Shown here in pieces: positions 23,166-35,594 of a stretch of 64,000 nt of DNA. The stretch spans positions 1-64,000 of the forward strand of contig JAKZHN010000004.1 in NCBI GenBank assembly GCA_037179335.1, read 5' to 3'. The translations under genes were made by a program, and so were the position numbers. This stretch comes from Cyclaneusma minus (Eukaryota > Ascomycota > Leotiomycetes > Marthamycetales > Marthamycetaceae). Position 1 is the first letter of the stretch; the number at the start of each line of letters is the position of its first letter. The notes under the pieces were generated by a model that did not search any database, had not been told where the DNA came from, and worked only from the letters and a program-made list of their open reading frames with translations.

Positions 23166-26100
23166 TGTAACGACTTTGCTGTAGGATCGAGATTTACGGA
23201 GATCGAATTGGCGGTTCCAAAGGGCAAAGCACAGATTTGGTTCAGTAGAGATTCTTGAAGACGGCTGGATAGCAGAGAAACAGGGAGATATATAAGAAGT
23301 TGGAGATCAGGAGAGAATTGGTCATTCGATTGGAAAGCAGAGATCTAGAAAGTGCTAGATTTACAGTTTTTGGTTTTTACCTGACGTATTGATGCGATTT
23401 ACTACTGAGGGGCATTGAGGCTGGTAGCTTGCCGGAAAATAGCTCAACCCTGCCGATTACAAAAACGGCTTTGGGATCGAGCTGCTGTGGGGCCTCACCG
23501 GCAGTGACTTTAGTCGGGGACTGGGACCTCTCCCTGCATCCAGGGAGTCTCGGGAATCTCGCAGAAGTAGGGTTTTGCATGTGGAATGATTAATCGTATG
23601 GTGGAGACATAGACATGTACGCAGATAGACAGTGCCTACATGAAGAGGTAGTTAGCATTTCGTAGTGACGTCGGGGGAGAATTACCTAATAAGCAGAGAT
23701 GAATAAGCAGCTCCTCCTCGTGCTATTCGCCCGCGCCTCGCTTCCTCTGTCCTTGCATCCCGCTAACTCCCAAGGTCCCTATGTTGTTTTTGCGTTTACT
23801 ACTCATCGAACCGAATGGAGAAAGCTACTTTTTCTCTATCTTAATAATACGCCAGCTTCACGAGATGCCAACTTTGCTGCTGCTCAGATTCTCGACGCCA
23901 GTCGTTCCTGCAGAAAGCTTCGCAAGACACGAGACCCCTCTTGACGATTCCCAAAACGTTCTCTACATGTACCGCTGGACCGCTGGACCCCTGACTGTCC
24001 AGTCGTGTTCATCGGACAGATCACACCTCTGTCCTCATCAGTCTTCCTTGGAGCACCCGAGCACCCTCTCGACAAACTGGCCATCTCTCACTCTGACACA
24101 ATCGGTGACGATACTCTCCTACCATTCGACTCTCGACCCGACTCGTGCGCCCAGTGGGCAGCGTAGGGAAGCAGGGCCATTGTCCCGAGCCTGACCAATA
24201 CTGTACCTCTCGAGAAGTACCGAGTCTGATGCAATCTATTTCTGCTTCTATTCTCTCCGCACGTCTGTCTCTTCTTGACAGATATCGGGTTCCTGTGCCG
24301 ACAAGTTGCACATGCAGGTACGAGCACACTGCTGGTCATCTGGCACGCCAATAATGCCTCCGTGGAAGCCAATTGGTGTGAAGGACAAGACGTTTCATAG
24401 CTGTTGCCGGCATGGACCCAAACCTCATGCTTGCGGCATGGCTTCCGTCTTTTCTGCAATGCACACGAGCGACGCAGGTGTGGCCACGGTGCTCCGCCCC
24501 TCCGAGACCACTATTCGAGCAGGCGGGTGCCTTGGCTGAAAGGAGGCTTCGACGAATCTCTCAAAATGGAGAGCTCTAGCCTTCGTATGGGCGCTCACTT
24601 CTCACTTTCCATTAACCAGAATCGGGTCGTCCAAGATCCAGGGTCTTGACGCGGACTTGTCACGGATAAAACATCAAAGCTTTCACACCTACTACCACAC
24701 TTCCTTGATATTTGGCCTGGGGCTGAGAGCATAGGGACCGGACCGCTCCATTGGGCAATTTGGATCGCACTTGGTTATTTGGCATGCTCCCAACCAATAA
24801 CCTGGCTACCCCTAAATTACTTGGAATGCCCTCCGGGCTCTATCACGACTCGGAATGTCTTCAGCTGACAGATATAACTTTGGTACTTGGGTCTTGAGCT
24901 TCATTCAGATCTGCAGATCCGAGAATATCAATCCAGAAGGTCTTACAATATGGACAACGGCATTAGACTGCCGGCTTTGGCATGTCCTTTGTCCACCGAT
25001 CAGCCAAATATCAAACTTACGGGTACCCATGCTTGTCGAAAGATCTATCAGAAACAACTCTTCCGTTTCTTGATTACACCCCGTCTTGCCAACATAAAGA
25101 TATCCGTACCTGAGGCCATCCGGACCCTACATCGTCCGCCTGCGAACAGGTCGGTCGGAGCTCCATGGCAAATAATTTGAAGGATTCGGGACGGCTGAAA
25201 CATGATCGGCCGATATTTGTTTGGACTTCAACCATTATCGTCACCGCTCAAATTGGCATTGCATATTATCAGTTATGCTAAGGGTCCTCCGCTGAGAATC
25301 ATTTATTGGCTGAGTCAAAAGGTGGCGCTCTACCATTCTTCGACTTATGTGCTATGGACCATTATGGATGGATGGGTCTTTCATATACAAGCCGATACCC
25401 CCTCTACCAGGTGGCAACTGGCTAGAGCTATGGTTGTTGCATCACTTCTGTTGTCATCTACGGCAGTGGTAGATGTACCGCATTACTCACCTCCATATCC
25501 CCAGATTCTACAAAGGGGTGTGCTGGCGATCGATTGTTGATCAGCAAAGTCACGCGCATGCCATGACTGAGTTGGCTGCTGGAAGATTTTGCCAGGACCT
25601 GGATTGGCATACTGCTGCATCATCCATCTGCCACCTCACTTCCGTGGATTCGATGCCAACGAGCCGCCTTCTTTTGGCTTCCCATAACCTGGACGACTTT
25701 CGCCGTGTATCTAGCCCGCCAGGCTTCAGCATGTCACGAGTTGGGGGGCCTTCCGTGCACGCGAAGGCATTTCTTTTGCGTTCTTGGATCTACGCTGCGG
25801 GTACGTATGGCAATGCAAACAAGGGCTTTCTCATCCGCCGGTAAGCAGCTGAAGTACGGATCGACGGGCCGCACATCTTCAACCACGAGACTTGACAGAG
25901 GCTCCACCGGTAGGGCAGATCGGCTAGAGTTGGAGCCGTCCGCTCAACGGCGAATAAGCTTAATCCAAGGCCCAGGGGCCCTGGTTCCTGGCGGAGCGCA
26001 GTACCTTCTAGTGTGCGCCCAAAGAAGACATACAGGGTGACCAGGTGATGGCAGCCCATTGCAAACTAATCAACACGACAGCGCCTTGCCACCTAAAGAA

Positions 26101-27767
26101 GCACCAAAGTTCCCATTGCAGACGTTCGGTGCGTTCTTCTGCGGCTCCAGCGCATGGTCTAGCATCCTTTCGACTGCGGAGACTGACGATCCTGCGAATG
26201 GCACAGAAATGAAGGCACTCCACACGTCACATTATCTGCAGATGCATACTTAAGGTAGGTATATAGTGGCCCTCCTCCTGAAGAATGCGGGGTGCAGAGC
26301 TGAGAGCCCTCAAAAGACGGTCAAGACGTCTTCGTAGGTGCTGCTAGTGCGTCATGTCGACGTCCCTTAATCAATCGCCGACGTGCCTGGCATGTTTTGC
26401 AATGCCGTGGCAAGGATGGAAATGTGAGCTCTGTCCTATTACTATGCGGCGCTTTCTTAGCATGGGTCGCTGACCAAGTTTGACACTGCTCCTTTTTTCA
26501 AGTTCTTGGAGGGAACATTTTGCCGCCGCTTATGTTCCAGTTTACTGCCTGCGAACTTCGGCCAGTAGCAGGCGGATTTTCCCTGGCTGATGTGTTGAGG
26601 TAGCCGGCTGCCGCCTCCGAGACCTGTTTTGGGAGTTGGTGTGCCCATCTCTGGACAAGGTACTAGTCTGGCGCGCCAAGCAAGAAATTCCTGATACACG
26701 TCTCGATACTTGCAGATTGCCTTATTCTTATTTGCTATATCTCATCTCTAACTATTTGCACTTTTCCTAATTGCGCTGCAAGGCCTGGGGTCTTCCCGAT
26801 GGGCATGCTTAATATCGGACCGTTTGCCGCCATCAGAAACGACTTGAGCACATGGCTCCGAACCAGGCCAATGCCACTCTAATCTTGGAGGGTAGGTCAT
26901 CGGAGAGTAAAAGCTGGGGAAGTGGGGACGCCTCTGTCTCGAGGGGCCGGCACGGCGAAGAGACCTATAGCGGATGGGCTTGTTTTGAGGCCGGCCGGTC
27001 CATTTTCCTATATCTATATCAACCACAGGCCATCCCGCCCTCAGCAGCTTCCGATGATGTGCAAGGAAACTCCGATGCTTGCAAGATTTTGCTGCTCGCT
27101 ACGCTCTCCGAACTTTCTTTGACAGGTCCCACGTTATCTCCATAGGTTCGTGTATGCTCCGGGGTCTCTGGGGGCGCTTGATGCGGCATGCTAATGCGAA
27201 GATTCCAACAGGCTTCGACAGGCTTTGCATCGCTGTTGGCGTGATTTGTGCCCTCTGTCGGCCGCATTTTCGGACAGGTAAGGCTTCAATGGGACGTCTC
27301 CCGCTCCTTGGCGCTGCACGCGACGAAGCGTCGTTTAAGGCAGGCACACACGTCGAGGTCCATGGCATTGACGCCGCAAGCTTCTCCACATCTGGGGCCC
27401 CGCACATTGGGGCCCTACGTTCATGCGCTTCGGAAGAAGATACGCCGCTGCTGCAGACCTGATGATGCCGAGGACCACGTTCAGACGGATGCCGCGAGTG
27501 CTGCTCCCCTGTCGATTGTGTCAATTGCCTCCATCATCCATCATTTCTCTGCGACCCGTCCCTCCACTGTGCCGGCCTTTTGCCCTTCTTACACTTTTGC
27601 TTGCAACCTGCAACTTGCTCAATGTTGACTTCTTCTTGCTCTCCTTCTGATCTCCTTCTATTCTTCACTATGCACGACCTTTGTCGCTGACACTCGCTTC
27701 ATGGCTAGCCCAGCCTGACCTCTGTTGGCCGTGCAATACCCTCGCTCGTATTTCTGGATAAGACAGA
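23166..27767. other. 4.6-kb region without a convincing protein gene
   Basis: Between the MDR gene and xlnR. Open frames are short, overlapping on both strands and without recognisable motifs; several would need unusual starts. A single 19-base-family unit in reverse orientation lies near 24814-24833. Two close CreA-type sites lie nearer xlnR. Part of this may be a long xlnR control region or 5' untranslated leader; transcripts cannot be inferred. Confidence 0.5.
26914..26927 (+). promoter_or_regulatory. Paired CreA-type sites upstream of xlnR
   Basis: CTGGGG at 26914-26919 and GTGGGG at 26922-26927 both fit the CreA/Cre1 consensus SYGGRG and are two bases apart, about 850 bases upstream of the xlnR start. 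Closely spaced pairs are the usual form of functional carbon-repression sites, and xlnR is a known CreA target in other fungi. Binding here is inferred. Confidence 0.4.
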
Positions 27768-30700
27768 ATGCTCTCAAATCCGCTCCATCGCTTCTCGGCC
27801 TATGCGAACTTCCCTGCTGGGAACATGATCTCGACCGATCATCTTGCCCAGGGTCACATGCACACGCATACGCCGGCCCTGGACGCTCTGGCCCACGGGT
27901 CGCACTATGCCCTTCAGTTGCAACAGCAGATGCAATACCACCAGAGCTCTCCACCGGGACCCAATGGCTCGAGACATCGTTCCCACCCGTATAATGGCAT
28001 CGGGGGAGCACAACGTCGCCACTCGGCTGGGTCAAGCACGTCGGGCCCTGTGCGTCGGCGAATCAGTCGAGCTTGTGACCAGTGCAATCAGTTGAGAACC
28101 AAATGTGATGGACAGACTCCTTGTGCCCATTGTGTTGGTGAGCTAGTCCTAGAGTCCCAGAACGTCTTTCACGCTAACGACTGGTTTAGAGTTCGGCTTA
28201 GGCTGTGAGTACATCCGCGAACGGAAAAAGCGTGGGAAAGCATCGCGGAAAGATCTCGCACAGCAAGCTGCTGCGGCAGCAGCAGCAGCGGCCAACCAAG
28301 AAGTGCTGTCCAACGAATCTGTGGGAGCACCCTCTCCTTCGGAACCCCGTAGAAACAACCACTCCTCTATCACTTCTGACGAGACTGCCGAATTCCAAAG
28401 ATCTGGAAGCAGGTCTCTCAGTATCAAAAATGGAGTCGGGGAACACCGAATCAGTGGTGTCGAACAAGACCACATAGATCCGAGTATCAGCGCCTCGGGC
28501 ATGGGAAGCATTTCCAGCGTCTCACGTCGAGATCAACAGCAAATGTCTCGCCACAGAGACAGCATCCACTGCGACGCAATCAACAGTACCGTCGGACTTG
28601 AAATCAATGGGTTTTCAGGAGCTCAAGAATATGATCGGGTCTCCCTCGAGGGTCGCATTATGGACGGGAGTATCACGAATACTCCATACAGCGCAATCCA
28701 GAACAGTATGCCGGCTTATACCGAAATTCCGTACGCAATGCAGAGCCCATCCCAATTCTCTACGAATAGCCCCGGGCAATTTCGAATGGGTGATAGCCCG
28801 CTGCCAAATTTCGCCATGGCATCTCCGGGGATTTCACCTGGTTGGATGTCTCTCCCATCACCATCATGTCAGAACCCCCGCCCACATACCTCTCAACATA
28901 CATTCGGTGCTGCTCTGAGGTACCCGGTGTTACAACCCCTTTTACCACACATCGTGAATATTGTACCACCGTCGCTTGCATGCGATCTGTTAGATCTCTA
29001 TTTCTCCAGCTCTTCCTCTGCTCATATGCATCCCATGTCACCTTATATTCTCGGATATGTCTTCAGAAAGCGCTCTTTCCTGCATCCCACCAAACCTCGA
29101 AATTGCAGCCCTGCGTTACTTGCGAGTATGCTCTGGGTCGCAGCGCAAACAAGCGATGCTTCATTCTTTACTTCGCCGCCATCAGCAAGGGGTAGGGTCT
29201 GTCAAAAGCTGCTTGAATTAACCGTCGGGCTTTTGAAGCCACTCATCCACAGCCCTTCCACGTGAGTATCTCCCACTGCATCTCAAAATCCGAGATATCC
29301 CTACTGATGATTCCTGTCCAATAGTGCTGGAGACTCATCCTCCGATTTTGCCGATACTGACATCAACGGTGTGGCACTGGGCGGATTAGGGGTGTCCATG
29401 CCTGGATCTGTCGGCCCCGAGGCACTGAGTGGTGAAGGCGGCGCCATTGGCGCTGCCGGAGCTCTAGATGATGTCGCAACCTATATTCACCTTGCGACTG
29501 TTGTTTCGGCGAGCGAGTACAAAGGCGCTAGTCTGAGATGGTGGAATGCAGCATGGTCGTTGGCAAGAGAACTGAAACTTGGCCGAGAGCTTCCCCAAAG
29601 TTCTCCGGCCATGGCACAAGAGCACCGTCCGTCTCCGAGCTCTTTTGAGAGTTGAAATAGACGCTGATCATCATACGAGTAGGCACGTTCAATGAGCGGC
29701 ATCACGAGGAAGACGACCATGGGGAGGGGAGAAGCGACTTGAACGCCTCAGACTCGCATGGCAGAGGATCTCCCAGCCCGATAACGGAAGAAGAGCGAGA
29801 AGAGAGGCGCCGAATTTGGTGGCTTGTCTACATAGTCGACCGACATCTGGCGCTCTGCTACAACCGACCACTCTTCTTGCTGGATCTTGAGTGCGACGGT
29901 CTGCTCCAACCAGTGGACGACTTGGTATGGCAAGCAGGGGATTATTACACTGGTGATTCAAGCATTCATATTACTTCCCCAAGTGGCACCCCTCGGGTCA
30001 GAACGCGAGGGCCTAACTTTGAATGCACTGGACATAGCATATTTGGATATTTCCTCCCACTCATGACGATCTTGGGCGAGATCGTCGATCTCAATCATGC
30101 AAGAAACCACCCGCGCTTCGGCATTGGCTTTCGAAGCGCACAGGAATGGGACGACCAGGCGAACGAGATCAGTCAACAGCTTGATGCCTACGGACGTTCT
30201 TTGAGGCACTTGGAGGCTCAATTTTTACGTCCGAGTCTATTCGAGGAAAACAACCAAGCTACGGCAACAGAGGGCACCCACAACAACCATGGCAGCCCTT
30301 CGGTTCATTCTGTGCACTCCGTCAATACAAATTCTTCTCGTATGACAGAGTCGGACATACAAACGCAGATCGTGCTTGCGTATAGCACACATGTGATGCA
30401 CGTCCTGCATATCCTTTTGACCGGAAAATGGGACCCCATCTCCCTCCTCGACGACAATGACCTGTGGATTTCTTCGCAATCATTTATCAACGCGACGGGC
30501 CACGCAGTGTCGGCAGCAGAGGCCATCAACAATATACTGGAGTATGATCCGGGGCTGGAATTCATGCCGTTTTTCTTCGGCGTTTATTTGTTGCAGGGAA
30601 GCTTCCTTTTACTGCTTATTGCGGACAAGTTGCAGAGCGAGGCAAGTTCCAGTGTGGTGAAGGCGTGCGAGACGATAGTGAGGGCTCATGAGGCTTGTGT

Positions 30701-30946
30701 TGTTACTCTAAACACCGAGTACCAGGTCAGTTACTATTGCGATATGTCTATTATGTTTTGATGCCCGCTTGTGGATATACAAATTACTGACTTTTCCGTC
30801 AGCGCAACTTCCGCAAGGTCATGCGCTCAGCACTAGCTCAAGTACGCGGTCGAGTGCCAGAAGATATTGGGGAGCAGCAACTGAAACGGCGGGAAGTTCT
30901 CGCGCTGTATCGCTGGACTGGCGACGGTACGGGGCTTGCACTTTGA
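27768..30946 (+). CDS. xlnR: XlnR/Xyr1-type Zn(II)2Cys6 activator of (hemi)cellulase genes
   Basis: Nuclear transcription factor activating xylanase, cellulase and pentose-catabolism genes in response to xylose-type inducers. Five exons: 27768-28137, 28190-29261, 29325-29626, 29683-30725, 30803-30946; 2931 bases, 976 residues. The zinc cluster C-X2-C-X6-C-X5-C-X2-C-X6-C uses Cys103, 106, 113, 119, 122 and 129 in RRRISRACDQCNQLRTKC, split by the first intron exactly as the basic region KKRGKASRKD follows. A run of nine alanines lies just after. The fungal transcription-factor middle region has EEEREERRRIWWLVY and the C-terminus is VMRSALAQVRGRVPED...LYRWTGDGTGLAL, both XlnR hallmarks. The third intron (29627-29682) uses a weak GTCCGT donor and is the least certain boundary. 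Tail-to-tail with a GH28 gene. Confidence 0.92.
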
Positions 30947-31346
30947 TGAATGAATGATGCAAGAACAAAAGTTTATGTCCCTTTCTTTTCCTTGGTTGAA
31001 TGGCAACGCGATTCGTATCTGGAGGTGACCTTGGTAGCTACCAGCTCGGAGAGGGGCTTTCTTGCCAAGTCTTTGGGATGGCTGGTTCTGCTCTATCATG
31101 CTTCATTCGGCTTTGCACGTTATATACCAGGTGGATTTATGCCTCTTTGCCAGTGAAGGCTCGCTACAGGTTTGGAACATGCACAGGGAGGTGGCTTTGG
31201 CAAAATTTTCCAAAAGGTGTTGAGATAGGAACTTCTTGTTGACTGCCGTTCATATACCATGAGGACTAAAGAGCAGTATATAGCAACAAGTGTACATATT
31301 TGGACATAAAGCTTCAGCATTGGCGAGTGCTTCAATTTCCAGAAAC

Positions 31347-32985
31347 TCAACACCCACTTCCGGTCAAGCCGTGCACTCCGCCAGTCACAACATAACTGCA
31401 TTTCCCCACTGCCGCCGACTCAACAGCCGCTCCCGGAGTGGGCGAAAGAGTGATATTCACGAGATCGATGTTGTAGCACGGATTCATAGTACTGCAGGAT
31501 AGGCTGGCCTGTAATTTCACGAGTCAAAAGTCAGTCAGCAGCTGCTCCAGTATTTTAAAGATCTTCGCTCGGAGAGTCGGCATCCAAAGCAAAATGCAGT
31601 ATCTCGGTTTTCAGGGGCAGTAAGATGATGACGAGACGACTCACAGTAGTATTCCCCGTTCCATTGAGCCAGCCCGTAAAATTCTGGAAAATAACGTTGC
31701 TAACCAGCATCTTGCTCGTGCCAGCATAGCTCCCATTATCCCCCGAATCCTGGTCGATCATCGGCCCGGTCTTTGCGCCCTCGACGTAGAAATTCTCAAA
31801 GAGCAAATTGCGCACGGTGCCCCAGCCGCCGCCGCGTGGTAGGCCGCCAGATTCATAGCTGTCTTGGGGAACCAGGCCGCCCATCCAGGTCTTGATATAG
31901 GCGCTGTTGTGCATGTCCAGGTTGTGGGTGAGCATGTTGACGTTGCCGAAGTAGATATTTTCGACGGAGGCGTCTTCGAGGTACTGTCCGAGCGAGCCGA
32001 TTGCAATGCCGCTGCCACCGTGGCAGGTCACCTGTTGGTGGGACGATTAGCATGTTTTTGCGAGATTAGACAGAAATTGATGATCTCGTGGGTTTGGCAG
32101 ACATTTTGGTGATAGATGTTGTAGGATCGGGGCTTGATGGCTACGCAGTCGTCACCACCCTGGTATACAAAGTTTGTCAGCGCAATATTGTAAGCATCCA
32201 TGGTGTCGAAGCCATCAGTGTTCGCCACCCAGTTTGTTCCATACGGCGCGTCCACGGAAGTAGCATTGTTGAAGATGTCGTCGAACCACATATTCGTTCC
32301 ATTCATGATGTTCAAGCTCCACAGTGGCGGATCCTTGATGAAGACTGTGCTTATGTCAGGAGTGTAGATCGAGTGAAAGGAGGGTGGATCAGCCACTTAC
32401 AATGCTCCATGAAAACATGGTTGACGTTCCAGAACACACATGGCATAGGACGGCCAGGTTGTACGTCTCCTGCTTCGGCAGTATACCACACGTTCCCATT
32501 TCCATAAATGCCCCCCGTGCCATGGCCGTTGATATGGATCCTTTCCCCTGTGATCACAAAACCTGCCTTGTGGTTCTGAAAGGCTATGGGATAAGAATTG
32601 TTGCGCCAGTAGTCCATGTCATCCGAGAACTGTGTTTTACTTGCATTAGCGCCGGACGAAGTATATGACAGAAACGGCAGGCTCGTACGGTCCAGGTTCC
32701 TTTCCATTCAACAGTCACATCGTGAATCACCGGATTCAGTTTCGTGGCAATCCAGTAGTTTTGACCTTCGGGGAATACAACGGTCCCGCCATTGTTGCAG
32801 TTGCTAAAGGCTTGGAGGATTTGGGGCGTGTCATCCGTCCGGTTCCCTTTGGGATAGACAGTACAGTTGACGCCATTGTGTGAAGGGCCAGCCGGTGGAG
32901 AAGGCTTTCGAGGAGTCCATGTTGCGGTCGCTGGAGAAACATGGGCGAGCAGAGCTAGCAGGGCACTCGCTATTGAGGCACGCAT
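31347..32985 (-). CDS. Secreted exo-acting glycoside hydrolase family 28 (pectinase)
   Basis: Hydrolyses galacturonan or rhamnogalacturonan chains outside the cell. Five exons on the minus strand: 32985-32689, 32629-32401, 32344-32103, 32031-31645, 31508-31347; 1317 bases, 438 residues. Signal peptide at MRASIASALLALLAHVSPATA. Family motifs: NTDG at 217-220 (Asp219), GGDDC at 238-242 (Asp240, Asp241), and YIKTW. The motif that normally reads GHG is GGSG (Ser263), so the usual histidine is absent. The stretch SLGQYLEDASVENIYF and PRGGGWGTVRN fit the exo-polygalacturonase / exo-rhamnogalacturonase branch. Start at 32985 gives a clean signal peptide; a Met 12 residues upstream is in frame. The 650 bases upstream of the start are non-coding. 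Converges with xlnR; co-control by it is plausible but not shown. Confidence 0.88.
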
Positions 32986-33838
32986 CTCGGAAGAAATGTA
33001 TTGGGAGAGGGTGAGAGACAACGGCAGGGGACGACATGAACGAGGACAAGTTATATAGGATCAATCTGCACAGGTCCGTCTGTAGACTCTGGCAGCAGCA
33101 TCATGACGGGAGTCTTCAAAGCTGGGAGATACATGATTGGAGGGGAAATTCTCCATACTCCTCCAACATGAAGCTTGCGAGTATGGGGAGCTACCCCGGG
33201 CAGCTGATCACGATCTTCGGCCCGCAGTCTGTCGGGGCACAATGCTCCGCAGACCGAGAAGCCATCGACACTTGTCGCCAGACTACGCTTGGAAGGTAGT
33301 CTTGATAACATACTCGAAGGAGACGTCAATAATGGTTCAATGTTGATGTTCAATGTTGCGATCAGATTGAAGAGTGGAGATGGGAAACTCGGCCTATGTT
33401 GCGGGGGAGAAAAAGCATGGACCAGCGTTTCCGAGTGGGGCAGTTTGTCTCGACTGGAGCTCCGAGCTTTGATCTTTTCAATGATGTCCATCTCTTGAAG
33501 CTCAACCTCTGCTGCCACAGCCCATTTGCTGGAATTCGGACTCACAGAGTCTTACAGGTCGATAGCGACATTCTGGCAACAAGATAGTGCTCGAGTCGAC
33601 AAACTTGTGCTTGTCATAGAGCTACGCGCCATGTGCCATGCGAGCTAGCTTGCATCTGAAGCCTCTATTCCTTTCTAGACGTCATCAACTCCCGCTTACT
33701 CACTGCCAGAAGACGAGCCCATCTCACACACTGTCCACCAGCAATCCGCACACCTGTCGACACCTCAACTACCCACTGAGCACCGCCAACATAGCTTCCT
33801 CCGCCGCTCCCCGCCGACTCACACATCTCCTCCGCACC

Positions 33839-34699
33839 ATGTCCACCACGACACCCACGCCCTCGCCGTCAACGCCCGCCCCCTGGCGCCCGCTTTTCCT
33901 CTCCCACCTTGATAAGCTCGACTCTCCCGAGTTTGTCCTGTCCACCCTCGAGCCCACCGACCCCGAGCACCCATCCAAGTCCCCCTATCTGCCCCGCGCC
34001 CGCTACTGCATCTACCGGGGCATGTTTGGCGCCCTGCCCCCCAACAAACACAACACCGCGCCCCGAAACCCGTCCGTCTTTGACTCGGACCTGCTCACCT
34101 TCACCTCCGACGTGCGCATGCAGAAAATCCCCTCACTCTTCGCTTCCGGCAAAGGCAAGGGAGTACCCGAGCAAAGCACCGGCAGCGGCGGCGGCGGGCC
34201 TGTGGAAAGCGTGTTCTGGATCAAGGATGTGGGGACGCAGTGGCGCATCAGGGGCGATGCGTGGGTGATTGGACCTGACATCGATTCAAGCGATGATAGC
34301 GGCGTGCGCACTGTCAAGAGCGTTTTGGGGCCGCGAATGCGTGTGGAAGAGGGTATGGAAAAAAAGAAAAGCGAGTGGAGCTGGGAGCGGGAACTGGCGG
34401 CGCATTTTGGTAACCTGAGCCCAGGTATGCGTGGGAGTTTCAAGGGTCCGGCTCCGGGAACGCCTGTGGCGAACGGAAGCCGGGGTTTGAATCTGGGGGA
34501 GCAGGTTAAGGGCCTGGACGATGAAGAGGCGAGGAAGAACTTTAGAGTTGTTGTTATCCGGCCGGTGGAGGTGGAACAACTGGATCTGAGTGTGCCGGAC
34601 AAGGCGAGGAGGTGGAGGTGGGTGTATATGGGCGAGGACGGGGAGGCGGGAGATATGAAGAAGGTAGGTGAGTGGAAGATGGAAGAATTGTGGCCATAA
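33839..34699 (+). CDS. Pyridoxamine-phosphate-oxidase-like FMN-binding protein (Alr4036 type)
   Basis: Split-barrel FMN-binding family related to pyridoxamine 5'-phosphate oxidase; the substrate of the fungal members is not established. Single exon, 286 residues from the Met at 33839. The diagnostic N-terminal half is PNKHNTAPRNPSVFDSD followed by LLTFTSDVRMQKI and ESVFWIKDVGTQWRIRGDAWV. The C-terminal part NFRVVVIRPVEVEQLDL is also typical. An in-frame Met at 33638 adds 67 residues with many Arg, Ser, Thr and His and no Asp or Glu, which looks like a mitochondrial targeting sequence; a longer organellar form is therefore possible. Divergent from the GH28 gene. Confidence 0.8.
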   Translation: MSTTTPTPSPSTPAPWRPLFLSHLDKLDSPEFVLSTLEPTDPEHPSKSPYLPRARYCIYRGMFGALPPNKHNTAPRNPSVFDSDLLTFTSDVRMQKIPSLFASGKGKGVPEQSTGSGGGGPVESVFWIKDVGTQWRIRGDAWVIGPDIDSSDDSGVRTVKSVLGPRMRVEEGMEKKKSEWSWERELAAHFGNLSPGMRGSFKGPAPGTPVANGSRGLNLGEQVKGLDDEEARKNFRVVVIRPVEVEQLDLSVPDKARRWRWVYMGEDGEAGDMKKVGEWKMEELWP

Positions 34700-35594
34700 T
34701 CGTAAGTGCTCGCAGGCGTTACTTGCCATACTCGAGATGCATGTTGCTCTATCAGTGCACTCATACAAATGATGGGTCGCGTAGCCGCCTAAGTCAAATA
34801 CATACAATGAGAATTCAGTTACGCTAGAGCAGCTTTCGATATTATCATCCAGATTAAGGCGCCAATTCGCCTGCCGCATGTCAAGGCTCGGGTGGCGCAC
34901 AGCTGCCGCGATGGTGTGCATGAGAAATTGGCGCAGCTCTGTCAGTTGGGGGACTCGTGCATGCTGAATCACGAATGACGTTGCAGAACACACTGCATGC
35001 TTGCCGCTGTGCTTCGATGCGCTGTCACCGATCTGGGTGAAGGATGTAGAGTACATGCTCCAGTGAAGGGCGCAAGGTACGCGTGCTGGACTCGATGAAA
35101 GCTCAGATGGCCTGGAGTAGAGCAGCAGAGTAGTAGCAAGGACCGATCGATGTACCTACGAATTGAAGACCAGGTACCAGTTCGAATTGGGTCGAGCGGG
35201 CCGTTTCCTCGCCTGCCCCGTCATGGTCCAGCCTTCAAATATCGTTGATGTGGTGCTGCAGTGGGCCCGCAGTGGACCAGTAGATGGTGCTAGAGTAACT
35301 GAGAGGAGCTCAATGTGCTGTCCGTCTGATGGCTTCAATCTCTCTTTGCTCAAACCCCTCTCCCCTCTCTCCTCTCTCCGCTCATCGCTCCAGCACCACG
35401 ACTGCTTGCGACAACACTGTCCACCCCCTGCGCCATCGGGACATCCGACAACACGCTGCTCATCCAATGCCATGTGCTGCATCGGTCCTAAATAAGTCGG
35501 CCCCCATGCTCGTGCGGCCACGACCTCTGGAGAGCGCTGCCTTGCCATTGCGCCTGCTCTGCTAGAATCCCCGCTCTCCGGCTCCGACGCCACT
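34700..35594. other. Intergenic, no convincing gene
   Basis: About 0.9 kb between two plus-strand genes. A CT-rich tract (around 35340-35390) lies upstream of the next gene, as is common in fungal promoters. No RNA gene or repeat recognised. Confidence 0.5.

Noticed and set aside
23699..24194. Overlapping plus-strand frames downstream of the MDR gene start
   Set aside because: Start with hydrophobic residues like a signal peptide, but the frames are short, overlapping and without any conserved block.
34012..35056. Minus-strand frames of 250 and 256 residues
   Set aside because: Antisense and downstream of the PPOX-like gene; GC-rich shadow frames without motifs.
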